DNA of 64,000 nt from Bacteroidaceae bacterium (GTDB lineage: Bacteria > Bacteroidota > Bacteroidia > Bacteroidales > Bacteroidaceae): assembly GCA_017534535.1 (NCBI GenBank), contig JAFXVZ010000004.1, positions 40,251 through 104,250 of the forward strand, written 5' to 3'. Of the stretch, positions 8,383-16,689 are shown in pieces. Made by a program: the position numbers and the translations under genes. Every line of letters begins with the position of its first letter. The first letter of the stretch is position 1. The notes under the pieces are model-generated. The model worked only from the letters and a program-made list of their open reading frames with translations, ran no database searches and was not told the origin of the DNA.

Positions 8383-8958
8383 TTAATCAGCATCCTCAAA
8401 AAATTTAGATATTTTCTTCACAGCCAAGTGATAGTCAGCTTTCAATGCCCCTACAGAGGAACCTATAATCTCAGAAATCTCCGTATAAGTCAGTTCGTCA
8501 AAGTAACGAAGGTTAAACACCAGTCGCTGTTTGTCTGGAAGTGTAGTAAGTGCCTGCTGCAACAGACGTTGTGCCTTCTCACCATCGAAGTATGGGTCAC
8601 TCTCCAATTGGTTGGCTACACTTGCCTCCTCGTTATCCATCGAGATGCTCTGTTGTGCCTTCTGCTTATTTAGGAAATTCAAACTCTGGTTGATGGCGAT
8701 ACGATAGAGCCAGGTGGAAAGTTTAGATTCCCCACGGAAGTAGTCGATGTTTTTCCAAGCCTGTATCAGCGTTTCCTGCAAGACATCATTGGCATCGTCG
8801 TGGTTAAGCACCAGGCGTCGTATCTGCCAATAAAGCTGTTGGCCAAACTCCTCCACAATCATGGCGAACGCCCTACGTTGCGTGGCATCGTCTTCTTGCA
8901 GCATCCTCAGCACATTTTCTTCGTCAAATCTTGCACTCATATCGTTTTGTTCGTTCAT
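8383..8958 (-). CDS. ECF-type RNA polymerase sigma factor
   Basis: 191 residues with region 2 (QQLYWQIRRLVLNHDDANDVLQ, then AWKNIDYFRGESKLSTWLYRIAIN) and region 4 (LPDKQRLVFNLRYFDELTYTEIS), the standard ECF architecture without regions 1.1 and 3. It redirects RNA polymerase, typically under control of the adjacent membrane protein. It starts 31 bp after the rnz stop codon and no clear separate promoter is visible, so it may also be read from the rnz promoter. Confidence 0.9.
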   Translation of the reverse strand: MNEQNDMSARFDEENVLRMLQEDDATQRRAFAMIVEEFGQQLYWQIRRLVLNHDDANDVLQETLIQAWKNIDYFRGESKLSTWLYRIAINQSLNFLNKQKAQQSISMDNEEASVANQLESDPYFDGEKAQRLLQQALTTLPDKQRLVFNLRYFDELTYTEISEIIGSSVGALKADYHLAVKKISKFFEDAD

Positions 8959-8989
8959 TAATCATTAGACAGAAAGAAAAGCAATAGGT

Positions 8990-9910
8990 TTAATCTATCA
9001 TCTCAAACACTTTCCCCTCATCAGCCAACAGAGTATTAGGAAATATGGATTTGGCCTCTTTAAGCAACTCATTCTCATCCGTATATCGTGCAGAGAAATG
9101 CCCTATAACGAGCCTTTTCACTTCAGCATCTTTAGCAATCTGAGCAGCTTGTAAGGTGGTGCTATGGAAGTGTTTTTCTGCTTTCAAAGCGTCTTCTGCG
9201 GCATAGGTAGCCTCGTGGTAAAGCAAATCCACTCCCCTCACCTGCTCAACAATCTCAGGTGCATACTTGGTGTCAGAACAGTAAGCATAGCTGTGCACTG
9301 GTGATGGATCAGTGGTAAGTTTTTCATTGGCAATTACCACACCATCAGGTTGCACAAAATCCTCTCCTGCACGAATATTGTTGATGTAAGCAATAGGTAT
9401 CTCATATGCATCAATCATATCACGTAGAATATGTCTTAGTCCCATTTTCTCCTCAAACAAGAAACCGCAGGTGGGTACCCTATGTTTCAAGGGGATAGTA
9501 GTGACTGTAAGCGTACGATCCTCAAAGATTACGATAGGGTTCTCAGTATCAAATTCATGGAAAAACACCTGATAGGTCATGTCGTAATTACAATAGTCCA
9601 TGATGGGCTTCATCATCGTCTCAAGACCTTGAGGACTATAGATGTGAAGCTCTGCCGTACGTCCTTGCAAGTTAAAGGTGGATATCAGGCCTGGCAATCC
9701 GAACCAATGGTCACCATGCAGGTGTGAGATGAAGATATTGTTCAGGCGGTTGAAAGGAAGTCGATTCTTACAGTACTGCATCTGTGTTCCTTCGCCACAA
9801 TCTATCATAAACAGCTTGTCACGCACGTTCAGCACCTGCGAAGAAGGGAAATGCTTCAACGTGGGTTTGGCTGAGCCACAACCTAATATCGTCAGTTCAA
9901 ACTTTTCCAT
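8990..9910 (-). CDS. rnz: Ribonuclease Z (tRNA 3' processing endonuclease)
   Basis: 306 residues, normal for the short form of RNase Z. This metallo-beta-lactamase fold enzyme trims the 3' trailer of pre-tRNAs lacking encoded CCA. Seen: LGCGSAKPT at the N-terminus, the zinc motif HLHGDH at about 61-66, further ligands in PLKHR, YCSDTKY and HEATY, and GHFSARY near the C-terminus. It has its own strong promoter embedded in the terminator of the upstream rpsA gene. Confidence 0.93.
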   Translation of the reverse strand: MEKFELTILGCGSAKPTLKHFPSSQVLNVRDKLFMIDCGEGTQMQYCKNRLPFNRLNNIFISHLHGDHWFGLPGLISTFNLQGRTAELHIYSPQGLETMMKPIMDYCNYDMTYQVFFHEFDTENPIVIFEDRTLTVTTIPLKHRVPTCGFLFEEKMGLRHILRDMIDAYEIPIAYINNIRAGEDFVQPDGVVIANEKLTTDPSPVHSYAYCSDTKYAPEIVEQVRGVDLLYHEATYAAEDALKAEKHFHSTTLQAAQIAKDAEVKRLVIGHFSARYTDENELLKEAKSIFPNTLLADEGKVFEMID

Positions 9911-9934
9911 AAACTCGTCTTGCTATTCAGTTTA

Positions 9935-9965
9935 CAAAGATAGCAATAAAAAAGGTGCCTGCAAA
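9935..9965 (-). promoter_or_regulatory. rnz promoter
   Basis: Read on the minus strand, TTTG (9965-9962), a 19-bp spacer and TATCTTTG (9942-9935) match the Bacteroidota consensus exactly. The -33 element lies inside the rpsA terminator hairpin. Confidence 0.85.
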
Positions 9966-9982
9966 CTTTGCAGACACCTTTT
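9950..9982 (-). terminator. rpsA terminator
   Basis: A 16-bp arm with one G-U type mismatch (9950-9965 against 9967-9982) folds around a single unpaired base and is followed by a T run on the minus strand. It lies 23 bp after the rpsA stop codon. Confidence 0.85.
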
Positions 9983-10004
9983 ATTATATATAAGGTGAAA
10001 GTTA

Positions 10005-11789
10005 TTACTTGCCGCCCTTTGCAAGCTTCTCTTTCAGAGCTGCCAGTGCATCGATATCACCCAGTGTGGTTGACGCAGCCTGGTTCTGAATTACAGGAGC
10101 CTCTTCACGCTTGTTGTTACGACGCTGAGCACGACGCTCGTTTCTTTCTTCACGAGCCTGATCTTCATAAACACGGCTGTGTGAGAGGAAGATGCGACGA
10201 GTATCCTTATTGAACTCAATAACCTTGAATGGCAGAGTCTCACCTACCTGAGCCTGAGTGCCATCCTGCTTAACCAAGTGCTTAGGAGTTACGAAGCCCT
10301 CAACGCCATGAGGCAGAGCAACCACTGCACCCTTGTCCAAGATATCAGTAACAGTACCGTCGAATACAGCACCCTCAGTGAATACGTTAGCGAAGGTATC
10401 CCAAGGATTCTCCTCAAGCTGCTTGTGACCCAAGCTCAAACGACGGTTCTCCTTGTCGATCTCCAATACTACTACGTCGATCTCTGCACCAATCTGGGTA
10501 AACTCTGATGGATGCTTAACCTTCTTGGTCCATGACAGGTCAGAAATGTGAATCAAGCCGTCAACGCCCTCTTCAATCTCAACAAATACACCAAAGTTGG
10601 TGAAGTTGCGAACCTTAGCCTTGTGCTGTGAACCAACTGGATAACGCTCTTCGATATTCTCCCATGGGTCAGCCTTCAGCTGCTTGATACCCAGAGACAT
10701 CTTACGCTCGTCGCGATCCAGAGTCAAAATAACAGCTTCTACCTCGTCGCCTACCTTCAAGAAGTCCTGAGCACTACGCAGGTGCTGGCTCCAAGACATC
10801 TCAGACACATGAATCAGACCTTCAACTCCAGGAGCAATCTCTACGAATGCACCGTAGTCAGCCATCACAACTACCTTACCCTTCACGTGGTCACCCACCT
10901 TCAGATCCTGATTCAGAGCATCCCAAGGATGAGGAGTGAGCTGCTTCAGACCCAAAGCAATGCGACGCTTGTCGTCGTCAAAGTCAAGGATAACAACATT
11001 TATCTTCTGGTCAAGCTCAACCACTTCGTGAGGATCACTTACACGACCCCAACTCAGATCGGTGATGTGGATCAAACCGTCAACACCGCCAAGGTCAACG
11101 AATACACCATAAGAAGTGATGTTCTTAACAGTACCTTCGAGTACCTGACCCTTGTCGAGCTTGCTAACAATTTCCTTCTTCTGTGCTTCCAACTCAGCCT
11201 CGATGAGAGCCTTGTGAGAAACAACTACGTTGCGGAACTCTTGGTTGATCTTCACAACCTTGAACTCCATAGTCTTGTTTACGAATACGTCGTAATCGCG
11301 GATAGGCTTCACATCGATCTGTGAACCTGGCAAGAATGCCTCGATGCCAAATACGTCCACAATCATACCACCCTTTGTGCGGCACTTGATGAAACCCTTG
11401 ATAACTTCCTGACTCTCCAATGCCTGGTTTACGCGATCCCATGCCAGAGACAGGCGAGCCTTGCGGTGAGAGAGCACCAACTGACCCTTCTTGTCTTCCT
11501 GATTCTCAATGTAAACTTCCACCTTATCACCAGGCTTCAGATCAGGATTGTAACGGAACTCACTCATAGGAATGATACCGTCAGATTTGTAACCGATATT
11601 CACCACGACCTCACGCTTGTTCATGCTGATAACGGTACCTTCAACGACCTCACGCTCATTAACTTTGTTCAGCGTGTTGTCATAAGCCTTCTCCTGGTCT
11701 TCCTTGCTGACTGGAGAAAGAGCTTCGCCACTTTCATAAGCCTCCCAATTGAAGTCATCGAGTGGCTGAATGTTTTTTAATTCTTCCAT
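10005..11789 (-). CDS. rpsA: 30S ribosomal protein S1
   Basis: 594 residues with six S1 RNA-binding repeats, each opening as VxGTVxxIxxYGVFVDLG-like strands (for example VKNITSYGVFVDLGGVDG, VVMADYGAFVEI, VRNFTNFGVFVEI). S1 binds mRNA on the small subunit and helps recruit leaders with poor Shine-Dalgarno sites, which suits Bacteroidota where such sites are weak. The C-terminus is a charged tail (EERNERRAQRRNNKREE). It is monocistronic, between its own promoter and a strong terminator. Confidence 0.97.
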   Translation of the reverse strand: MEELKNIQPLDDFNWEAYESGEALSPVSKEDQEKAYDNTLNKVNEREVVEGTVISMNKREVVVNIGYKSDGIIPMSEFRYNPDLKPGDKVEVYIENQEDKKGQLVLSHRKARLSLAWDRVNQALESQEVIKGFIKCRTKGGMIVDVFGIEAFLPGSQIDVKPIRDYDVFVNKTMEFKVVKINQEFRNVVVSHKALIEAELEAQKKEIVSKLDKGQVLEGTVKNITSYGVFVDLGGVDGLIHITDLSWGRVSDPHEVVELDQKINVVILDFDDDKRRIALGLKQLTPHPWDALNQDLKVGDHVKGKVVVMADYGAFVEIAPGVEGLIHVSEMSWSQHLRSAQDFLKVGDEVEAVILTLDRDERKMSLGIKQLKADPWENIEERYPVGSQHKAKVRNFTNFGVFVEIEEGVDGLIHISDLSWTKKVKHPSEFTQIGAEIDVVVLEIDKENRRLSLGHKQLEENPWDTFANVFTEGAVFDGTVTDILDKGAVVALPHGVEGFVTPKHLVKQDGTQAQVGETLPFKVIEFNKDTRRIFLSHSRVYEDQAREERNERRAQRRNNKREEAPVIQNQAASTTLGDIDALAALKEKLAKGGK

Positions 11790-11850
11790 TTTGTTAATTA
11801 ATTTTTAAATAGTTAACTGTGTTAGACATTATGTTGTCTCAAAAACGCCG

Positions 11851-11881
11851 CAAAATTACTACTTTTTTTCCGACCCACAAA
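11851..11881 (-). promoter_or_regulatory. rpsA promoter
   Basis: On the minus strand TTTG (11881-11878), 19 bp, then TAATTTTG (11858-11851). This is a near-perfect Bacteroidota promoter, ~60 bp before the rpsA start codon. Confidence 0.85.
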
Positions 11882-11893
11882 CAGTTTCGCCAA

Positions 11894-12727
11894 TTATTTT
11901 TTCTTTTTATTATTAAAATAGGAGAGAGCCGCTCCTATGGCCGTACTGTACTCTGCATATGGAGGAATGTGGAAGCGCACACCATAAAGGCCTTCCAGTT
12001 CATCGAACACTCCTCTGCACTGGGGCATACGGGTTAGATTACCGATGAGCACAAAATCTTTGATATCAGAGTTCAATGCACAAAGAACGGCTCCACTACC
12101 AATGGTCTGCAATACTGTCATAATGATACCGGCAGCAATGTCTTCTTGCGTAGAATCACTGTGTGCCTTGCCCAGCAACGATGCTGTAGCATTAAGGGGC
12201 AGGCCAGGCAGGTCGGATTTGCAAACATCCCCAATCAAGAGATTCACCTTAGTATGATCACCATGCTGCGCCAACTCAGCTACCTGAGTAATATCATGTA
12301 TTTTTAGCAACATATTAGACAGGCCTTGCAAGGTACCTCCACCTATGCCCATACCTCCAATATGCATGATTTTCTCATCTTCAATCTTCACGAAGGTAGT
12401 ACCTGTGCCCATGCTCACCACAATCAATTTGTCAATATTGATGTCATGACGGGCGCCCAAGCCATCTGCGGTAAATTCATCCACCATCTGAGTGGGCAAG
12501 CCATAGATAGGTGTTGTAACAAAAGCACTACCCACACCCGTCATCATCACTTGCTCGATATCCTCCAACTGAATGTTGTTATCATGCAGATACTTGCCAA
12601 ATGCCCCAAAAAGTGATGTCACAGGGTCAGCAGCAGTAATAAACATTGGTCTTATAATCTGATTGTCTCTGATGCCAACAATCTTTGTGGTGGAACCACC
12701 TACATCAATTCCTATTACCAATCCCAT
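11894..12727 (-). CDS. coaW: Type II pantothenate kinase-like (CoaW)
   Basis: 277 residues of the ASKHA fold: phosphate-1 loop GIDVGGSTTK (6-15), MGTGTTF, and the glycine-rich HIGGMGIGGGTLQGLS typical of type II pantothenate kinases (eukaryotic PanK and staphylococcal CoaW). It phosphorylates pantothenate, the first step to coenzyme A. It ends a tightly spaced minus-strand gene train (28 bp after the alarmone hydrolase), with a GTTAAAAG tandem repeat in that gap. Most Bacteroidales are thought to rely on type III CoaX, so this may be an additional kinase. A different acyl-pantetheine-like substrate cannot be excluded. Confidence 0.75.
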   Translation of the reverse strand: MGLVIGIDVGGSTTKIVGIRDNQIIRPMFITAADPVTSLFGAFGKYLHDNNIQLEDIEQVMMTGVGSAFVTTPIYGLPTQMVDEFTADGLGARHDINIDKLIVVSMGTGTTFVKIEDEKIMHIGGMGIGGGTLQGLSNMLLKIHDITQVAELAQHGDHTKVNLLIGDVCKSDLPGLPLNATASLLGKAHSDSTQEDIAAGIIMTVLQTIGSGAVLCALNSDIKDFVLIGNLTRMPQCRGVFDELEGLYGVRFHIPPYAEYSTAIGAALSYFNNKKKK

Positions 12728-12752
12728 TTTAGTTAAAAGTTAAAAGTTAAAA
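12728..12752. repeat. GTTAAAAG tandem repeat
   Basis: About three consecutive units of GTTAAAA(G) fill the gap between the alarmone hydrolase stop and the coaW start. They resemble in style the TCAATnG arrays elsewhere in the window. Confidence 0.5.
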
Positions 12753-12755
12753 AGC

Positions 12756-13346
12756 TTACTGTAATACTTTATCTTCAAAAACTTGTTTGACTAGCGAAGC
12801 AAACTCCTGAAAGGCAGCCGTATCACTCAGAGAGGATAAGGATTGCAAAAGGCCATAATAATGCCAGGCATGCTCCTGAGGGTCACTGACGTGGAAACGT
12901 TTCCACAAGGCATCACCAATCTCTGCATAGTCGCGAGCAATGATGCGCATATTAGACAACTTGTCACCCATTGCCACGATTTTCACATCGAGGGGGGCAT
13001 TTGCCAAGTGTTCAATAGCGATTTGTTTACGAAGATGCCATGTAGCAGAAGCACTTCCTTCAAATTTCATATCACTTTCATGAGCCACCAAATCGGCCAC
13101 ACGCTTTCCAAACTCCTGAACCAGTTGCTCATACGTTGTGTCGGTATCCTCCATCGTATCATGCAATACAGCTGCAGCTAACAATTCCTGGTCTGAAGTC
13201 ATGGTCGAGACAATAACCACCGCCTCCAAAGGATGAACTATGTAGGGGAAGCCTTTGCCCTTACGCTCCGTATTGGCATGAGCCCTGACCGCAAAGCAGA
13301 TGGCACGATCTAATAGGCTGCTATCCAAATAATCTTTCTTACTCAT
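12756..13346 (-). CDS. HD-domain (p)ppGpp hydrolase, small alarmone hydrolase
   Basis: 196 residues, an HD phosphohydrolase of the SpoT/MESH1 type: RKGKGFPYIVHPLEAV, then AAAVLHDTMEDTDTT with the HD metal motif at about 63-68, and KLSNMR near 150. There is no synthetase, TGS or ACT domain, so it is a stand-alone hydrolase expected to remove the 3' pyrophosphate of (p)ppGpp or a related alarmone. Its start overlaps the stop of the alarmone synthetase gene by 4 bp, so the two are translationally coupled and probably a functional pair (synthesis and removal, or toxin and antidote). Confidence 0.8.
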   Translation of the reverse strand: MSKKDYLDSSLLDRAICFAVRAHANTERKGKGFPYIVHPLEAVVIVSTMTSDQELLAAAVLHDTMEDTDTTYEQLVQEFGKRVADLVAHESDMKFEGSASATWHLRKQIAIEHLANAPLDVKIVAMGDKLSNMRIIARDYAEIGDALWKRFHVSDPQEHAWHYYGLLQSLSSLSDTAAFQEFASLVKQVFEDKVLQ

Positions 13347-14446
13347 ACGACTACATTTTTAAGATCTCCCCAAAATGATAGATTCTTGGCTTGTTCCATA
13401 ATCATATCCACCAAAACATCATTACCATCCTGTTCGCCATTCAGAGTATCATATACAATCTTCAATCCTTCACGTCCTTTACCCTGTTTGAGAACATAAA
13501 CCAGACAAAGATTCTGTAAACCAATGTTTTCAGCCAAGATATCAAGGTCGGTCATAGCTATCTGGGCAAGTGCCAATTGGTAAGCGTCCTCTTGATTCTC
13601 CTTAATAAAGGTATCAACATCCTTCAAAGTCTCAAAACCGAATGACACCAGCAGAGGGAGGAAGCCTGTGAGCGATGCAGGGAAAATCTCCGCCTGATTC
13701 ACTGAGGCAATGCGTTGATTCAACTTGTCAAACGGACGTTTTTCCAGATAAGTCATGAAGGAGTCGTTGGTGAGCAGAACGTCATCCAGATTGCCAGATT
13801 CCACCAGACTCTGTACATTTCGACGATATTCGTTTATCTGATTTCGCAACCTACTAAACTCATCATCCAACAACTCTAACATTCCTGCCAAGCGACTGAA
13901 CTGCCTACGATGCTCGTCAAGGATTTTCACGTTGCCTTTGTAACCCGTATCATGCTCAATGGTGGACCACACATGTTGCAAGGCTGTTCGCATCTGCAAT
14001 TCAAAGCGAATGTTTCTCAACTCAGGGTCGTTGCTACGAAGCTGACAGATAAAATGAAGGGAATTATAGCCGAAACTGGTGAGTTGATGTAATTTACGTT
14101 TGTCAACCGACTCCTTCCAATCTATCTCAAACAACTTCTTGGCAATGGCCGCTACCTTATCAACATCATCATTATAAAAGGTGATAACACGAATACCCAC
14201 CAAGTCAGTAACATCATTAATACTTGCATATTTACCACCTTTCTTCAGCAACTTTCCCTTTAGCGAATTCTCGGTCTTAACCCTGTGTTCAATAGCCGTC
14301 ACATAGATGCCCTGCTCATCAAGTGCTTTTTTCAACTTCTCAAAAGCCATCTTATCCAGTTTCTTCAACAGTGGCAGTTCGTCTTTGAACTGTTGCAACA
14401 ACTCTACTCCATGGGGGTCTAATATGATATCCTTTGTTTCTGACAT
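13343..14446 (-). CDS. RelA/SpoT-domain alarmone synthetase
   Basis: 367 residues. An N-terminal RelA/SpoT nucleotidyltransferase domain (about 40-190) has DLVGIRVITFY, LTSFGYNSLHF and FELQMRTALQHVWSTIEHD, the residues that bind GTP/GDP and ATP in (p)ppGpp synthetases. A helical C-terminal half (190-367) has no recognisable TGS, ACT or zinc-finger region, so it is neither a long RSH enzyme nor a minimal SAS of ~220 residues. It overlaps the hydrolase gene by 4 bp. Known toxic synthetases (toxSAS) are encoded beside neutralising hydrolases in the same way, but whether this one is toxic is untested. Confidence 0.8.
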   Translation of the reverse strand: MSETKDIILDPHGVELLQQFKDELPLLKKLDKMAFEKLKKALDEQGIYVTAIEHRVKTENSLKGKLLKKGGKYASINDVTDLVGIRVITFYNDDVDKVAAIAKKLFEIDWKESVDKRKLHQLTSFGYNSLHFICQLRSNDPELRNIRFELQMRTALQHVWSTIEHDTGYKGNVKILDEHRRQFSRLAGMLELLDDEFSRLRNQINEYRRNVQSLVESGNLDDVLLTNDSFMTYLEKRPFDKLNQRIASVNQAEIFPASLTGFLPLLVSFGFETLKDVDTFIKENQEDAYQLALAQIAMTDLDILAENIGLQNLCLVYVLKQGKGREGLKIVYDTLNGEQDGNDVLVDMIMEQAKNLSFWGDLKNVVV

Positions 14447-14473
14447 ATATTATTTATTTGATTATCAAGATAT

Positions 14474-15361
14474 TTATTTATCACAAAATCGCTTTAGGAT
14501 ATCGTCATAAGCCTCTATCCTCCTGTCTCTCAGGAAAGGCCACCAGCGACGCACTTGCTCTGAACGCTCCAGGTCAATCTCCACCACCATATTTTCCTCT
14601 TGGTTGTCAGAGGCATTGGCAATGAATTCACCTTGCGGACCTGCCACAAAGCTATTACCCCAGAACTGGATGCCATTGGTCTGTCCTGAAGGATCAGGCT
14701 CATGCCCCACCCTGTTCACAGCTATTACAGGCAAGCCATTCGCTACGGCATGACCACGCATCACTGTTTGCCAGGCACCCAATTGGCGTTGCTTTTCATC
14801 TGGAGTATCCGTACTTTCCCATCCTATAGCAGTAGGATAAATTAGCATCTCTGCCCCTTGCAAAGCCATGAGGCGAGCGCCTTCCGGATACCACTGATCC
14901 CAACACACCATCAGTCCCAACTTACCCAATGAGGTTTGTATGGGCCTGAAACCAATATCACCTGGTGTGAAATAGAATTTTTCATAATAAGCAGGATCAT
15001 CGGGTATGTGCATCTTGCGATACTTGCCTGCCATACTGCCATCCTTATCGAATACCACAGCAGTATTGTGATACAAGCCTGCTACCCTCCTTTCAAACAA
15101 AGAGGTAACCAACACAATGCCCAACTCCTTAGCAAGAGCACTATAGAAAGCAGTCGATGGACCTGGTATCGGCTCTGCCATGTCGAAGTTGTTCACATCT
15201 TCCACCTGACAGAAATAAGGGCTGTTGTGCAACTCCTGGAGTACCACCATCTGAGCCCCCTGAGTTGCACAAACCCTGGTATTATTAGCCAACTTCTCGC
15301 GATTAGCGGAGAGGTCGGAAGTAACGGATTGTTGTACCAATCCCACCTTTAACTTTCTCAT
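14474..15361 (-). CDS. aguB: N-carbamoylputrescine amidohydrolase
   Basis: 295 residues of the nitrilase superfamily with the Glu-Lys-Cys triad at E43 (LQELHN), K116 ([10 protein letters not shown]) and C153 ([10 protein letters not shown]). The set [20 protein letters not shown], with [12 protein letters not shown], is characteristic of AguB, which hydrolyses N-carbamoylputrescine to putrescine, CO2 and ammonia. The partner agmatine deiminase (AguA) is not next door. The start overlaps the xylA stop by 4 bp (ATGA), so it is cotranscribed with the xylose genes, an unexpected pairing. Confidence 0.85.
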   Translation of the reverse strand: MRKLKVGLVQQSVTSDLSANREKLANNTRVCATQGAQMVVLQELHNSPYFCQVEDVNNFDMAEPIPGPSTAFYSALAKELGIVLVTSLFERRVAGLYHNTAVVFDKDGSMAGKYRKMHIPDDPAYYEKFYFTPGDIGFRPIQTSLGKLGLMVCWDQWYPEGARLMALQGAEMLIYPTAIGWESTDTPDEKQRQLGAWQTVMRGHAVANGLPVIAVNRVGHEPDPSGQTNGIQFWGNSFVAGPQGEFIANASDNQEENMVVEIDLERSEQVRRWWPFLRDRRIEAYDDILKRFCDK

Positions 15362-16674
15362 TTACAATAGAGATTAAGAATGGTTTCATACAGTTCCTGC
15401 TTGCCACTCTTCTGTGCTGGTTCACCATGCTCCTTAGCATATGCCACCAACTCTTCCAAAGTCATATTGCCATCCTCGAAGCGCTTGCCCTCACCTGCAT
15501 CGAAGCTTGCATAGCGATCCTGGAGCATCTTTGGAAGTGGAGAATTCTCAATAATGTCAGCCGCATTGAGCAAAGCACGAGCCATGGCATCCATACCACT
15601 GATGTGAGCGATGAAGATGTCCTCTGGATCGGTAGAATTTCTACGCAGCTTAGCATCGAAGTTCATACCACCATTGCCCAATCCGCCATTGCGAATTACC
15701 TGCAACAAAGCCTGGGTAAGTTCAAAGTTGTCGATTGGGAACTGGTCAGTATCCCAACCATTCTGAGCATCACCACGATTAGCGTCTATGCTTCCCAACA
15801 TGCCATTATCCACAGCCACTGCCAGTTCATGTTCAAACGTATGACCAGCCAAAGTAGCATGATTCACCTCAATGTTCACCTTGAAATCCTTATCCAAACC
15901 ATTGGAACGCAAGAATCCAATCACCGTTTCAGTATCTACATCATACTGATGCTTGGTGGGCTCCATAGGCTTCGGTTCAATCAGGAAAGTACCCTTGAAT
16001 CCATTAGCGCGAGCATAATCGCGAGCAGCAGTCAGCATCTTAGCCAAGTGGTCTTTCTCACGTTGCATCTGGGTATTGAGTAAGGATGAATAACCTTCAC
16101 GACCACCCCAGAACACATAGTTAGTACCACCTAATTTAATAGTAGCATCAATAGCATTCTTGATTTGCACAGCTGCACGAGCCACTACATCAAAATCAGG
16201 ATTGGTAGCTGCACCATTCATATAACGTTTGTGACTGAATACATTAGCAGTTCCCCACAACAACTTGATGCCCGTCTCAGCCATCTTCTGCATAGCGTAG
16301 TCAGTGATAGCCTGCATACGAACTTCATATTCAGCAATATCTTCAGTATCTTCCACCAAGTCAACATCGTGGAAGCAGAAATATTCAATGCCCAGTTTCT
16401 GCATAATCTCGAAGCCAGCATCCATCTTGTCTTTAGCACGCTGAACAGCATCTGTAGCCTCGTCCCAAGCATAGTGACGGGTCTGACCGCCAAACTGATC
16501 ACTACTAGCCTGACCCAGTGTGTGCCACCAAGCCAAAGCAAACTTCAACCAGTCTTTCATTTTCTTACCCAGCACAACCTTATCGGCATCATAATAATGA
16601 AAAGCCATAGGGTTCTTACTTGATGTTCCTTCAAAAGGAATCTGAGCGATTTGCGGAAAATAAACTTTTGCCAT
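15358..16674 (-). CDS. xylA: Xylose isomerase
   Basis: 438 residues, a class II TIM-barrel xylose isomerase converting D-xylose to D-xylulose. Seen: the catalytic region EYFCFHDVD (His102, Asp105), [24 protein letters not shown] and [18 protein letters not shown]-like metal ligands, SIDANRGD and WDTDQFP. It is 15 bp downstream of xylB in the same direction and overlaps aguB at its 3' end. Confidence 0.97.
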   Translation of the reverse strand: MAKVYFPQIAQIPFEGTSSKNPMAFHYYDADKVVLGKKMKDWLKFALAWWHTLGQASSDQFGGQTRHYAWDEATDAVQRAKDKMDAGFEIMQKLGIEYFCFHDVDLVEDTEDIAEYEVRMQAITDYAMQKMAETGIKLLWGTANVFSHKRYMNGAATNPDFDVVARAAVQIKNAIDATIKLGGTNYVFWGGREGYSSLLNTQMQREKDHLAKMLTAARDYARANGFKGTFLIEPKPMEPTKHQYDVDTETVIGFLRSNGLDKDFKVNIEVNHATLAGHTFEHELAVAVDNGMLGSIDANRGDAQNGWDTDQFPIDNFELTQALLQVIRNGGLGNGGMNFDAKLRRNSTDPEDIFIAHISGMDAMARALLNAADIIENSPLPKMLQDRYASFDAGEGKRFEDGNMTLEELVAYAKEHGEPAQKSGKQELYETILNLYCK

Positions 16675-16689
16675 AGTATTAAATTTAAA

